DNA from: Chrysomallon squamiferum
Taxonomy: Eukaryota > Mollusca > Gastropoda > Neomphalida > Peltospiridae
Direction of reading: 5' to 3'
Assembly: GCA_012295275.1 (NCBI GenBank)
Contig: CM022676.1
Span: 14,754,198 to 14,797,382 of the forward strand
Length of the DNA stretch: 43,185 bases
Positions 1 to 9,989 of the stretch are shown here, in pieces. How positions within the stretch are numbered: position 1 is the stretch's first letter; each line of letters opens with the position of its first letter. A model generated the notes under the pieces. The model saw nothing but the letters and a program-made list of their open reading frames with translations, did not search any database and was not told the DNA's origin. Made by a program: the position numbers and the translations under genes.

Positions 1-87
1 CTGTCTACAAAGAGAACTTACATCATGGTGAAGGATGAATCAGCTGTTACAGAAACCATTCTCATGTAGTTTGCACCATTCTGAATT
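1..87 (+). pseudogene. CAMSAP-like CH-domain exon remnant, copy A (exon A1, cut by window edge)
   Basis: The frame from base 1 reads LSTKRTYIMVKDESAV and ends at TAG (67-69), before a GTGAGT donor at 88. It aligns base by base with the better preserved copy at 16558-16658, whose peptide LLSRKGIYIIEKGESAV matches the CAMSAP CH-region stretch around 'LSRKGIYVME'. CAMSAP/Patronin proteins bind microtubule minus ends; this segment lies in their N-terminal calponin-homology domain. The similarity to the copy continues for at least 150 bp into the intron, so this is a genomic duplication and not a retrocopy. The in-frame stop and the lost Gly-Ile suggest it is no longer functional. The 5' part of the exon lies outside the window. 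Confidence 0.7.
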
Positions 88-968
88 GTGAGTTTATTTT
101 AGTTTTGTGTCTTAGAGAGTAAAATACGCTTTGAAACAATTCTTTATTGATTTGAAAATAGTGTAATAATAATCAGATTTTTCCTGTTTTGCTAATTATT
201 ATTTTTATTATTATTAACATTATCATCAGTATCATTATAATGTATTACTCAGTGCCATGAGGATTCCCCTATGTTGTAAATATGTCTTAGGCATGTTACT
301 AATGAGCCGGCTTGCTCTACGGGTATCAGATATGGGATCTATGTATGCAATATATCATGTTTTTGTACATTAGAACACAACAAACAGAAGACTGTATTTG
401 CACTGGCGCTGAACATTCAGTATAGTAGTAAAGAAATATTTTAATCTGTCACATCAGTCACACATGGGTTACTACAATGAAAACAGAAAATATATATAAC
501 TAGTTACTCAGTGGACAGCGACTGATCCCTCAAACAAACAAAAAAATCTCCAAGCTTTTATTAAGAAATAAAATGGACTTATTATGGACTTATTATTATT
601 TATAAGAAAGAAAAGAGATTTGCTTTATCTGTCAAAGTGTTACAGTTCTTGCTGCTAGATCATTCTGTGAAACACCAACCACTCTCGAGATGATGATTAA
701 TCCCGAAATAACCAGGCTTTTTGTTGATTCAGCAGACTGAGTAAACAGTCAGATACAAGTGACATTAACAAGCGGAAGATTCTTCTGTCTCACTTAGTAA
801 CATTATTTATTAATAACAAAGTACATTCCAGAAATATCCTACACACTATTTTACCTCAATCCAGTAACTGATATCAGTGAAACTTAAGTTTTAATAATAA
901 TAATTAGTTATTCAATTATAATTGTTTATTTATTAGTGATTACTTTTATTTTTTTTATTTTTTTTCAG

Positions 969-1055
969 AATGCACACATAACTCTAACTGATGCACTGAT
1001 GCTGTCAGGTACCAGTGATGTTGTTTTCAATAGAACGTGCTGTCTAAGCTGTCAG
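969..1055 (+). pseudogene. CAMSAP-like CH-domain exon remnant, copy A (exon A2)
   Basis: An 87-bp open exon follows a long pyrimidine tract ending in TTTTTTTCAG and is followed by GTATTT. It reads NAHITLTDALMLSGTSDVVF and matches the CAMSAP CH segment 'SAHMAMVDALMMAYTVEMIS', with the Asp-Ala-Leu-Met core kept. The paralogous sequence at 16968-17040 reads NTHTALIDALMFASEVVSVE. The second half (NRTCCLSCQ) has drifted from the family, and the donor is weak. It lies between exons A1 and A3 of the same decayed copy. Confidence 0.72.
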
Positions 1056-1169
1056 GTATTTTTTCTTTTATTTATTTATTTGTTTCATATTTATTATCTT
1101 GTTAAATCAATTTTTTTATTTTTTTTTTATTAAAATGAGTTTATTTGGCTCTGTTAAAGTTTATTTATT

Positions 1170-1350
1170 TTCTTCATTTTATACTTTGGAAAATATATGG
1201 TAAAATATTCAGTTTTAGTGTATATACTGATGGATTCGTTTACTTAAGTAAATACATTTTTATTATTTAAAATCGATCACTTCAGACTTTAAAAAGATCC
1301 TTATATAATGGTTGGTATTTCCGAAGGCTGCTAGTAAAGAAATAATTTAA
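1170..1350 (+). repeat. Intron segment with a second copy at 2858-3045
   Basis: The stretch with ATTCAGTTTTAGTG, TTTATTATTTAAAATCGAT, TTCAGACTTTAAAA and CCTTATATAATGG recurs in the same order near 2858-3045, about 1.7 kb downstream. Substitutions and small indels separate the two. It is noncoding intron DNA between exons A2 and A3 of the CAMSAP-like copy, and shows that this block has itself undergone internal tandem duplication. Confidence 0.75.
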
Positions 1351-1582
1351 AGTCATTCATCCTTCATTAAGTGATAGGTGAAAAGAAGGAGAAGAATTAT
1401 GATTGTTGTAGTTAAACATGTAAATGTATGAGAGAAAAACCGGATGAAAGAAAGGAGAGACAGAGAAAGAAGGAGAGGGAGAATGATATTTGGGGTGCAT
1501 ATTTTGTATAATCTATCATGTAATGTAATGAGACCTCAGTCTTTACATTGAGCATTGTATCAAGTAATTTTTAAACTTTCAG

Positions 1583-1700
1583 ATGAATTACAACTTTTAA
1601 CACGTCCAGTGAACTTCCATCAGACACTGAGGACACAGTTATTTTCTGGTTAAATAAAGACTGTTCTGCTGCCATTGGAAAAGAGAACAAACCTGAGCAG
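1583..1700 (+). pseudogene. CAMSAP-like CH-domain exon remnant, copy A (exon A3)
   Basis: The exon lies between an acceptor ending CTTTCAG and a GTGAAT donor. From 1587 the frame reads ELPSDTEDTVIFWLNKDCSA over its central part and stays open for 38 codons to 1700. Known CAMSAP CH domains have 'ELPYDLEDAMVFWINKV' here, so Glu-Leu-Pro, Glu-Asp and the Phe-Trp-x-Asn-Lys core are preserved. The first codon in that frame is TGA (1584-1586), so either the acceptor has moved or the copy is broken. The second copy (16968-17104) keeps only the 3' half of this exon, fused to exon 2. Confidence 0.75.
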
Positions 1701-2034
1701 GTGAATCTGAGTTTGTTTTCTTACATATTTCTCATTTTTCTAAACCTAATGAAGTTTAATTTAATTTAATATATGAAGATGCAGTTTGTAGATAATTTAT
1801 CAGTAAGTACATGTGTACATATACACAAATTACATTAGTATCCTGTAACACACCCTACACTTCATACTGTGTATGTTTCACTTGTGCATGCTTGTGTGTG
1901 CGCACACACAATACACATAATTACATTTATATAAATGTGATTATTTTGTTGTAAATGTTTATTTCTATATTATAAAACAAAAGAAGCTTCATATTTCATC
2001 AGTATTTTAAAATGTTTAACTTTCCTGTTACCAG

Positions 2035-2163
2035 ACTGGAACTGCCAGCCCTTCACACAGAGTCACTGTTCCTGTGATGACAGACATACTAAAAGATGTA
2101 GAGATGGATGTACAGTCCCTGTTGTCTGAAGTTTCTATTGTCTGCAGTCTCTCAGTTTTCATG
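2035..2163 (+). pseudogene. CAMSAP-like CH-domain exon remnant, copy A (exon A4)
   Basis: The exon follows an acceptor TTACCAG and precedes GTTTGT. One frame reads VPVMTDILKDVE, then a frame change gives DGCTVPVV-stop-SFYCLQ, which matches the CAMSAP segment 'LLEDLMRDGSDGAALLAVIHYYCP' (Asp-Gly core, then the Phe/Tyr-Tyr-Cys strand). The frame change and the in-frame TGA occur at equivalent places in the second copy (17429-17556). The defects may therefore predate the duplication, or both copies may share an unrecognised splice pattern. The exon lies 335 bp downstream of A3 on the same strand. Confidence 0.65.
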
Positions 2164-2349
2164 GTTTGTTTAATAACAACATTTTTGTATTAGATTGTAA
2201 CTTTAAAACTTAGATATATTAAATTTATGAATGTTAATTTCTAGTTAAGATACATGTGTTGTTGATTTCAAATTTTATATTTCATATTTGACAAATTTAT
2301 ATTTTAATATTAGGTCAGGTTTTCTGTTGCGTTTTTAATATGGCCTGAA

Positions 2350-2560
2350 AATCTCTCTCTCTCTCTCCCTCCCTCCCTCCCACCATTCTCTGCCTCTCTC
2401 TTTCTCTCTATTTGTATGCATGTATGTACGTACATATGTAATGCATGTGTGTATATATGCATGTATGTATGTATGAATGTACATATGATGTATCTGTATA
2501 TATATAAACCTACCTATCTGTATACATACACACTCTTACAGAGTATCTCTCATGTAATTT
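2350..2560. repeat. CT-rich and (TATG)-type low-complexity DNA
   Basis: A (CT)n/(CCCT)n run (about 2350-2412) is followed by TATG/CATG-rich simple sequence to about 2500 and a TATATA/CATA zone. Small ORFs here have Cys/Tyr-rich composition dictated by the repeat and do not look coding. Confidence 0.8.
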
Positions 2561-2857
2561 ATCATATCAGAACACACTTGCTCAGCATCTATCTGTCTGT
2601 TTGTCTGTTATTCTTACACGCAGTTCAGTGAGTTGTTCAAGTGTGTAGGTTTTACTCAAACGTGTTCTGCTATTTCTATGTGCAAATTTACGCATTAGCC
2701 TCCCACCCACCCGCACACACTCGACACGGGCCAGTGAATGCTACATCAGGTATGAACACTGAAATGTACATTTCTAGAGAGAGAGATATTTTAATTATGA
2801 TTCCGAATTTTAGTTTGCGAGTCCAAAATTGTTTTATATCTTTTATTATTTGAATTT

Positions 2858-3045
2858 ATGAAATTTGTTACTCTACTGGAAAAATTGGTATTTGTAATAT
2901 TCAGTTTTAGTGATCAGACTGACAGATGCTTTTATGTAAATACTTTTTTTATTATTTAAAATGGATGATTTCAGACTTTAAAAGAGCCTTATATAATGGT
3001 CAGTATTTCATAAGGCTACCAATAAAGAAAGTTAATATCAAAGGA
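2858..3045 (+). repeat. Second copy of the 1170-1350 intron segment
   Basis: It shares TTCAGTTTTAGTGAT, TTTATTATTTAAAATGGATG, TTTCAGACTTTAAAAGAGCC and TTATATAATGGTCAGTATTT with the upstream copy, in the same order and orientation. It lies just upstream of the candidate exon at 3147-3236. Confidence 0.75.
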
Positions 3046-3146
3046 ATATTAAAATGAGTGCATCACAGTTAAATTTAATGAAGATTTATTTCATCAGACA
3101 GCTTATGTTGCAGGGTTTATTATTAGTTTTATTAATTTTAATTCAG

Positions 3147-3236
3147 CATCTCGCTATGGTAACGGGAGGTCAAATGTCACAAAACACCAAGTACCCATTA
3201 ACAACACAACAAAACATAGCTTTCAGTTTCACAGAA
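3147..3236 (+). CDS. Candidate exon, possible linker region of the CAMSAP-like fragment
   Basis: The 90-bp open segment is phase 0 at both ends, with a good acceptor (TTTTAATTCAG) and a consensus donor (GTGAGT). It begins HLAMVTGGQMSQNTKYPLTT and ends ...NIAFSFTE. Its polar, low-complexity composition fits a disordered linker. CAMSAP proteins have a long disordered region between CH and CKK, and this lies between the CH and CKK remnants on the same strand. I do not recognise the sequence itself, so the assignment rests on position and splice signals. The frame stays open past the donor to about 3315. Confidence 0.4.
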
Positions 3237-3571
3237 GTGAGTTCAGATTCACAAGTACTCCAGAACAAAACAAATCAAACTCTTCACTCTAAGTATTCAC
3301 TTAATTCGTTTTGTTAAATTTGTAGTGACAGATAGATTATTAATAATCAGGTTATAAATAAGTATTTTTAATTATTCATTCACTCAGAGTGTGTATGTTT
3401 ATCAGTTTATCTGTATGCCTGCAGGCACAATTGAAATCCAATAGCTGAAAGATATTTTTGTCAACAAACATTCATTAGTATCAGTAAATGGTATTGATAT
3501 ACATATATAATAGTAAATAATGTTTAAATGAAAACAATAAAGAAATAAATTGTTTGTTTTTACTTTTTCAG

Positions 3572-3663
3572 ACACACAGCACAAAACAGACAAGTGTTGT
3601 TATCTAAACTTCAGAATGCGACACACAGACAGCAGAACAGACAGAGAAGTTTCTAAAAAACTG
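3572..3663 (+). CDS. Weak candidate exon, unrecognised
   Basis: A 92-bp segment sits between an acceptor after a T-rich tract (ACTTTTTCAG) and a weak donor (GTATGA). One of three frames is open throughout; another gives LLSKLQNATHRQQNRQRSF before a stop. The composition is Gln/Arg/Lys-rich and no family is recognisable. It is listed because it lies between the CAMSAP-like linker candidate and the CKK exon. Confidence 0.2.
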
Positions 3664-3784
3664 GTATGAAAAACACACATATTAACTTATCTGTTGAACT
3701 ATCAATTTACATTCTTCTCAGTTTTTGTGTTGCAGTGTATTCTCAATACAGAGTAAGAAAAGCAGATTAGTACAAGGAAAGTCT

Positions 3785-4040
3785 ACAATAATAAGCAAAG
3801 TAATTGTAGTGTACAAATATACTGACAACTTAGAATACAATAATAAGTAAAGTAATTGTAGTGTACAAATATACTGACAACTTAGAATACAATAATAAGT
3901 AAAGTAATTGTAGTATACAAATATACTGATAACTTAGAATACAATAATAAGTAAAGTAATTGTAGTATACAAATATACTGATAACTTAGAATACAATAAG
4001 TAAAGTAATTGTAGTATACAAATATACTGATAACTTAGAA
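3785..4040. repeat. 52-bp tandem repeat, about five units
   Basis: The core AGTAATTGTAGTGTACAAAT recurs with its TAATTG at 3801, 3853, 3905, 3957 and 4006. The spacing is 52, 52, 52 and 49 bases, the last unit lacking one ATA triplet. The first units have GTGTAC and CTGACAA while the last three have GTATAC and CTGATAA, so the array grew from at least two variants. It lies in the presumed intron before the CKK exon. Confidence 0.95.
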
Positions 4041-5158
4041 TATTTCATTATTTTCATTCTTCCATTAGCATTGTTTTAGTCTTGTCCATTAATCATTATA
4101 TTTTCTTTATCTTATGATTTTTTTCTTCTTCTTATATTTTTATTATTATTTTACTTATTTATTTGTTATATTCTTTTATCTACATTTATTTTCTATCATA
4201 ACAGTATTACTCATACAAAAAGCTCTAACAGACTGAGTATGCCAGCATTTTACACTAATTTACTCAGTCTGTAAGGTTTACTTTTAAATATCTCATATTT
4301 TGTGATTATACATATACATTAAAATACAAAATAAAATAAAATGTCTTTATTTAATCCTCTTCATCATCATCATTATTATCATCTAGATTGATTGTATCAA
4401 TTGTTAATACAGGGCTGTAATATTGTAAATTATCTTTTTGATTGAATTTTATTTTTAATTTTTATTTGCAGGTTTTGTTTTGATTAAATCAGCTTGCTCA
4501 CTTGTTTATTAATTTTTTATTTTTAAATCCCTGCTAATTATTATTGTCTAAACCAAGTTAAGCCCTTGCTAAATTAAATGGACCAGAAATATTGAAATAT
4601 GTTATTCTTAGATCTTTAAGTTTTAGCAGAAATTATGTTTTCATTATATTTGAATTTCTTATTATTGTTTGTTTTTAAAAGACATACATAGTTTTTATAA
4701 GTGAATTTTTATTTTAATTTTTTCATTTTTTTTTAGGATTATTCCCACTCTTGTTAATCTACAGTATTTTATTATTGTTTGTTTTTATTGTTTACTTTTG
4801 TTTTATTCAACTTACAATATAAATTTTTAAGTTTTTATATGAGAATTATCTTTCCGATCTTGTCTAATTGATAGAGAATTGTTATTTATTGTTAGAAAGT
4901 TGTAGAAGTTACAGAGTTAAATCTATCAAATAGGTATGAGTGTCTATAATTTTGTTCATTAATAATGATATTAATTTTATATTGTTGTTATTACTGCACA
5001 AGAAAATCAGCATCAGCTACTTTTGAATTTTATATGTAATAAAATTATATATACATGTTGTTTTTTTGTTTTTTTTACTTTTTATGCATTGTTGCTATGT
5101 TAATACAATTTTATTTATCTGTTTATTTATTTATTTGCGTGTTTGTTTGTTTATCTAG
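4041..5158. other. AT-rich intron-like DNA, no gene seen
   Basis: The stretch is very T-rich, with homopolymer runs and no open frame with coding character. It ends in a pyrimidine tract leading to TTTATCTAG, the acceptor of the CKK exon at 5159. Confidence 0.7.
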
Positions 5159-5272
5159 GAACTGGCCGAGTCTGATGTTAAACACTTTGTAATTCTGTTC
5201 TGTGACAGAGGATGTCAGTACAAAGCTCTGTTTTCTTTCACATCAGAAACTGATGAATTATCTAAGCTATGA
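5159..5272 (+). pseudogene. CAMSAP/Patronin CKK-domain exon, 3' end cut by an inserted element
   Basis: After the acceptor TTTATCTAG, a phase-0 frame reads ELAESDVKHFVILFCDRGCQ and then YKALFSFTSETDELSKL before TGA (5270-5272). This matches the start of the CKK domain, for example human CAMSAP1 'HYIILFRDAGCQFRALYCYY' followed by 'DTEEIYKL'. The expected continuation, the Gly-Thr-Gly-Pro motif, is missing. From about 5266 the DNA is the left arm of an inverted-repeat element (5266-7427), and no remainder of the exon was found beyond it. The 37 codons themselves are undamaged, so the truncation may be more recent than the decay of the CH exons. CKK is the part of CAMSAP that grips the microtubule minus end. 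Confidence 0.85.
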
Positions 5273-7427
5273 CCTTCAAATTGACCGTGTGGATCACGTG
5301 ATCTTGAGATGACCTTTATTGAAATTTAATCTCCCACATGTTAACTAAAACATATAAAAGTTTCCTGGGTGTAATATTTTTGTTTAGCCACAATATAGAT
5401 TTAAAAAATGCACATACCTGAAAATAACACCTTTTCAGCCATTAACATCTGATTGACTAAAACCTGAATGATCAATTCTGGATGCTAAGAATCACCATCT
5501 CTCTTGATCATTGAGTAAGACATTGTAGGCCTACATGTATGCATAAAAAGTTCACATATAAAAGTTTCCTGGGTATAATATTTTTTGTTTAGCCTTAATA
5601 GAGATTTAAAAAATGCATACCTGCATGGATGATTGATACAATGCATTACAATGTACATTTTCTCTGAGACTAAAACTCATCTTTGGAGTTAAAACCCACC
5701 TGACATGTCTGAAGGAATGCCTGAAGGATATGAAAAGATGCCAAATGGCATGACATGTTCTACACAATCAGGCTCAAAGGGTTAACAGGAAGTAATGCTT
5801 CAGGCAGGTCAGGAACTCCTTTAGATTCCCTGGTGCAATCCCCATTGAGCACATGGCAATTTGAAGTTTAAGACAAAGAAGTTTCTTCATCTGCATTTCT
5901 TTGACAATCTGAAGCTTTTTAAGTTGGACACAATGTCAGATGTTGATATATAAACAATATTTTTATTTCATAAAACCTGTTAAGTAATTTTATCATGTCA
6001 TGTGGGCCTTGCCATTGGTTTTGAACAAGGTTTCAGTCAACAGTACAACCCAGTCTGAAATCAGATGTCATCAAGTGATGTACTGCATAATGTATTTGTA
6101 CACCAAGTCTTCGGCACAGATTATGAATAAGGTCTACTTCACCTTAATAAACTGTGATTTATACTTGAGAAGATTGACATAAATGCCTAAGACTTGTGGG
6201 CCTTTGGCAATAACACATGTACTCTGCTGCCATTTTATGACCTGCTTAACTTTACTGAAAGGGTTTCAGGATTTGATTTAATATTTAGGAAAGCACTGAC
6301 TTTGTTCTATTGAACAATACTGAAAATCCTTATTTCTTCCAGAGCTAACTGCAGCTTTAACTCTCCTAAAAATGTGTGTTATCAACACCATCATATCAAA
6401 AAGGAGTTGTTGCGAAGTGTATGGAAAACGGAGGAAATCGAACTCCTCACTCTTTGAAGTGGGATCAAAACACAGGACATCAAGAGTATCATGAACAAGA
6501 ACTTTTCATCAAATTTTCAACATCGCAGAAAAACTGTTGTGATCCCCTTAATCGCCACCCTGAGCAAGCACGCACTAGATCTTTAAGAATTGTTAGCATG
6601 GGCACTTACAAATGCTTAGTAAATCCTCCAAAGACACTAGTGTCAGGAGACAAGTTGTGCTGTGACTGTCTGATTACCCTTCAGAAATCAAAGGTCCTGC
6701 AGAGGATGGCTTTAGTATGGGTGGTACTACAATGGGAGAATTTGGTGATAACTTGCCAGACAAACCGCTGGTTGTTGTTTCCCCAGAAAAGGACTTTGAT
6801 TTGAATTACATTCTGTTGAGTTTAGGCGAAACGCCTGTCAAACTCCATTCACTAGCACATTCCAGTAAATGAATGAAAGGACAGAAAAAAACTAGCATCA
6901 GCTACAGTAACATTAAAATGACATCTTAATGTCTGAATCCTATCCAGAGCGTGTGCAAATCTTGATTTTGTCACCCTTTACCATTGAAAGGACAATGAAT
7001 TGAAGGAGGAAATAATCCAATTTTATGAAAGTGATGAGAACAGTAGAATGTGTCTGAGAATGAAGGATACAGTGAGCATTTGAAACAAACATAGTGAGAA
7101 GGTTAAGCATCAGAAACACCTAGTTCTCTCAAATTTATGTGAACTTTATACATACATGTAGGCCTTCAATGTCTTACTAGATGATCAAGAAAGATGGTGA
7201 TCCCTAGCATCCAGAATTGATCATTCAGGTTTTAGTTAATCAGATGTTAATGGCTGTAAACGTGTTATTTTCAGGTATGTGCATTTTTTAAATCTATATT
7301 GTGGCTAAACAAAAAATATTACACCCAGGAAACTTTTATATGTTTTAGTTAACATGTAGGAGATTAAATTTCAATAAAGGTCATCTCAAAATCACGTGAT
7401 CCACACGGTCAATTTCAAGGTCATAGC
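5266..7427. mobile_element. Composite element with 290-bp inverted-repeat arms
   Basis: The left arm (5266-5555) starts GCTATGACCTT and contains TTGACCGTGTGGATCACGTG and TATAAAAGTTTCCTGGGTGT. Its reverse complement recurs at 7138-7427, ending AAGGTCATAGC, with substitutions and few indels. The left side also carries a direct partial repeat of its own middle (5553-5625 resembles 5350-5425). The interior (5556-7137) holds a 142-codon ORF (6376-6804) and is otherwise AT-rich. Long inverted arms around a degenerate coding interior fit a DNA transposon or a fold-back element; I cannot name the family. It begins where the CKK exon breaks off. Confidence 0.75.
6376..6804 (+). CDS. ORF inside the inverted-repeat element, cysteine-motif protein fragment
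   Basis: 142 codons with no splice signals required. The middle holds NCCDPLNRH, then RTRSLRIVS, then LVSGDKLCCDCL. The arrangement CCDP-x-x-H ... LR-x-[IV] ... G-[DK]-K-LC-x-x-C looks like a small zinc-binding module. I recall it from uncharacterised, often transposon-linked proteins of cnidarians and molluscs, but I cannot name a family with certainty. Its location between the inverted arms suggests it is the N-terminal part of an element-encoded protein. The C-terminal third has no motif. It is probably not a host gene. Confidence 0.4.
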   Translation: MLSTPSYQKGVVAKCMENGGNRTPHSLKWDQNTGHQEYHEQELFIKFSTSQKNCCDPLNRHPEQARTRSLRIVSMGTYKCLVNPPKTLVSGDKLCCDCLITLQKSKVLQRMALVWVVLQWENLVITCQTNRWLLFPQKRTLI

Positions 7428-7785
7428 AAAGGTCAAAAGGTCAAGGTACTCCAATATTTTCCAAACTAAACAAAAATGGCAGATTTGGTATCCTTGTCAT
7501 TTTGCCTTTCTGACAATACCAATTTTATGAAGATTGGCCCAGTAGTTCCTGAGATATGAGGGTTCTAAGGTTGGTGGTCACACCCATTTTTGGCAAAAAT
7601 CTCAAAATTCCGAGGGCCGTATCTCCCACACCACTGGTCTGATTGAGCTAAAATGTCAGATTTGGTGCTGTGGGATCCCAGTCAACAAGTATACCAAGTT
7701 TTATAAAAATCTGAGACGGTCGGGTTTAAATTTCTTTTTTTTTTGGGTGATTTGACACGGAATGACCCATATATATTTTTTTAAA
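7428..7785. repeat. Outer tail of the interspersed element
   Basis: Beyond the right arm the DNA has AAAGGTCAAAAGGTCAAGG, then GC-richer text (GAGGGCCGTATCTCCCACAC, GACGGTCGGGTTT), and ends near ACACGGAATGACCCATATAT before AT-rich flank. Its base composition differs from the surrounding intron and there is no ORF. It reads as the end of an interspersed repeat, either the full element's 3' end or a second element next to it. Confidence 0.5.
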
Positions 7786-7978
7786 TACTGGCATTCAAAA
7801 CTTCTCTGAATGTATATAAATTAATAGCATTCATCAGATATAGATCTCACGTTCATTCCATTGAAGAATCTAACTAGCAGAAGTAATTAGTGCAGATTTG
7901 GGATTAACGCCTTTCTTTAATTTTTATTTAATTGTGCAAGCTGAAAATAAATATTTCTGGTTTTGCAGGTGATTGTGA

Positions 7979-8063
7979 GAAAAGAACCCTGAAGATGACA
8001 AATTCATCTGATACTGATACTAGACAGACAGAGGAAGTCAGTAAAACAGAAAACTGTTCTGAA
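7979..8063 (+). CDS. Candidate exon, unrecognised
   Basis: An 85-bp segment lies between a good acceptor (TTCTGGTTTTGCAG) and a consensus donor (GTAAGT at 8064). One frame is open throughout and reads KRTLKMTNSSDTDTRQTEEV and then SKTENCSE, a polar Ser/Thr/Glu-rich piece. No family is recognised. It might be a linker exon of the CAMSAP-like fragment, but its phase was not matched to any neighbour. Confidence 0.35.
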
Positions 8064-8746
8064 GTAAGTGGTATCAGTGTTTTATAATAATAAATAATAG
8101 TAATGTGTTTAAGTACACATGTACATTACATACGAATGCAGGGCTTGTAATGGCTTAACTCATTAATTATAAGGTTTGCTCAGGCAAAGGATTTAGTCGT
8201 TTTTAAAGTTACTTTTGCTGCTTATCCAGATAAATAAAGTCAGCATTACAACATTGTTAAAGTGTAATTCACTGATAATTTATAATAATTTTCCATGGCT
8301 GAGATATTTCTTCCCAAAGATTTTATTGTGAAATTAATAATATGCTTCTAGCCTGGAATAGGTAAACAGTAGTTATTTAAGATTTAGAATAATAAGCTTG
8401 ATGCTTATTTTTTTTATTTATTGTTATTGTTATTTTTATTTTATTAATTTTTATTTCTATATTTGTTTATTTAGATAAATCTGGCTAAAAAAAGGGGAAT
8501 GTACAAAATCCACAAAATTGCCTGATCGTGAAATAATAGTAAGAAACAGAGACTAATACATAAAACAAAATAGTTGTATAAATATAGCTATCATACCATC
8601 AGCACAAACTTTGGCTCCAGCATTTCCAAGGATTTTCTTGACCAGCTTGGAAGACTTTTGAGGTAACTCTGCCCTGTGTGTATGAAGTGTGAAGTATGCC
8701 CTGTATGATTTTTCAGAGAATGAGAGATAATTATATAAATAAATAA

Positions 8747-8777
<31 letters not shown>

Positions 8778-9260
8778 TAGTTATAAACAGACAGACAGAG
8801 GATAGATAGGTAAATGGATATAGCAATGAATGAATGGTTAGCTAGACAGGTAATAAGATTAAGCTACACCACAGGTTGATCAACAAACAGACAGATACAT
8901 AGATAGACAAATAGCCAGAGAAACTAATGATGAAATAAAACAAATATATTTCAAATTAATTCGAAATTAGGAAAAGTAGCAATACCCTATGTATCCATCT
9001 GTTCATCTATCTTCAGTAACTATCTCTGTATGTAGGTATTTCTATTTATCTATCATAATCTGTCTATCTGTCTATCTATCTAACCAATTAAATGTTATTA
9101 TATTAATGTACTAATTAGCCATTCCCTTTGGAAATGTTGCCATCCCTACACCCTGGTGAGGTTTAGTACACATAGGGGATGTTACTAATGGTTAGTATTT
9201 GGTCAATGGTTAGTATTTGTTAAATGCTAGTGTTTGGTTAATGGTTAGTTTTTTGTTAAT
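8064..9260. repeat. Intron-like DNA with GATA/ATAG microsatellites
   Basis: A (ATAG)n run at about 8744-8776 is followed by interrupted ACAG/GATA-type repeats to about 8915 and TCTATC-type repeats at 9040-9083. A GTTAGTATTTGGTCAATG-like unit recurs about five times at 9190-9270. No convincing coding exon was seen. Confidence 0.7.
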
Positions 9261-9261
9261 G

Positions 9262-9272
9262 GTTAGTCTCTT

Positions 9273-9303
<31 letters not shown>

Positions 9304-9815
9304 GTGACTCTCTTTCTCTCTATCACTGTCTCTCTTTTCTCTCTTTCTCTGTCTATCTCTGTCTCTCTTTTCTCTCTCTCTGTTTCTGTCTCTCTCTCTT
9401 TCTTTCTTGGTCTCTCTCTATATCTCTGTCTCTGTATATTTGTTTTGTCTTTCTCCCTCTGTCTCTGTCTCTCTCTGAATCTCACTTTTTCTCTCTGGTG
9501 TATCGCTTTCTCTCTCTGACTCTCTCAGTATTTCTGACTCTCTCCCTGTCTCTATCTCTCTGTATTGCTATGTCCCTGTCTCTTTTTCACTGTCTCTTTC
9601 TCCCTCTGTCTCTCTCTGTCCCTCTTCCTCTTTCTGTCTCTCTCTCTCTCTCTTTTTCTCTCTGACTCACTCTTTCTCTCTGTCTATCTGTCTCTCTTCC
9701 TCTCTCTGTGTCTCTGTCTCTCTTTCTCTCTCTGTCTGTCTGTCTTTGTACCTCTCTGTGTGTCTCTCTCTCTTTTTCTCTCTCTATCTCTCTCTAACTT
9801 GCTTTCTTCTCTCCA
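9262..9815. repeat. 550-bp imperfect polypyrimidine tract (CTCT/CTGT)
   Basis: The + strand is almost all C and T, with CTGT, TTTT and CTAT interruptions. All six frames here stay open because the repeat lacks stop codons, giving Leu/Ser-rich peptides on + and Arg/Glu-rich peptides on -. These are not genes. After 9820 the sequence passes into (AAC/AAT)-rich DNA to about 9990. Confidence 0.95.
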
Positions 9816-9989
9816 CACAAAATTAACAATTCTACCTAAAGCAACATTAACCAACAGCAAAAGCAACAGCTATAACACCACTATTAGCAATAACAACAAT
9901 AATAAAAATAGTATAATTATGTACTACAATAACAATAATAACAATGTTAGCAATAATATCAACAACAAAAATAAAAACAAACAAAATTG

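Noticed and set aside
8597-8690. Minus-strand open piece reading SSKLVKKILGNAGAKVCADG
   Set aside because: It has a possible acceptor but no family, no second exon and a weak donor; too little to call.
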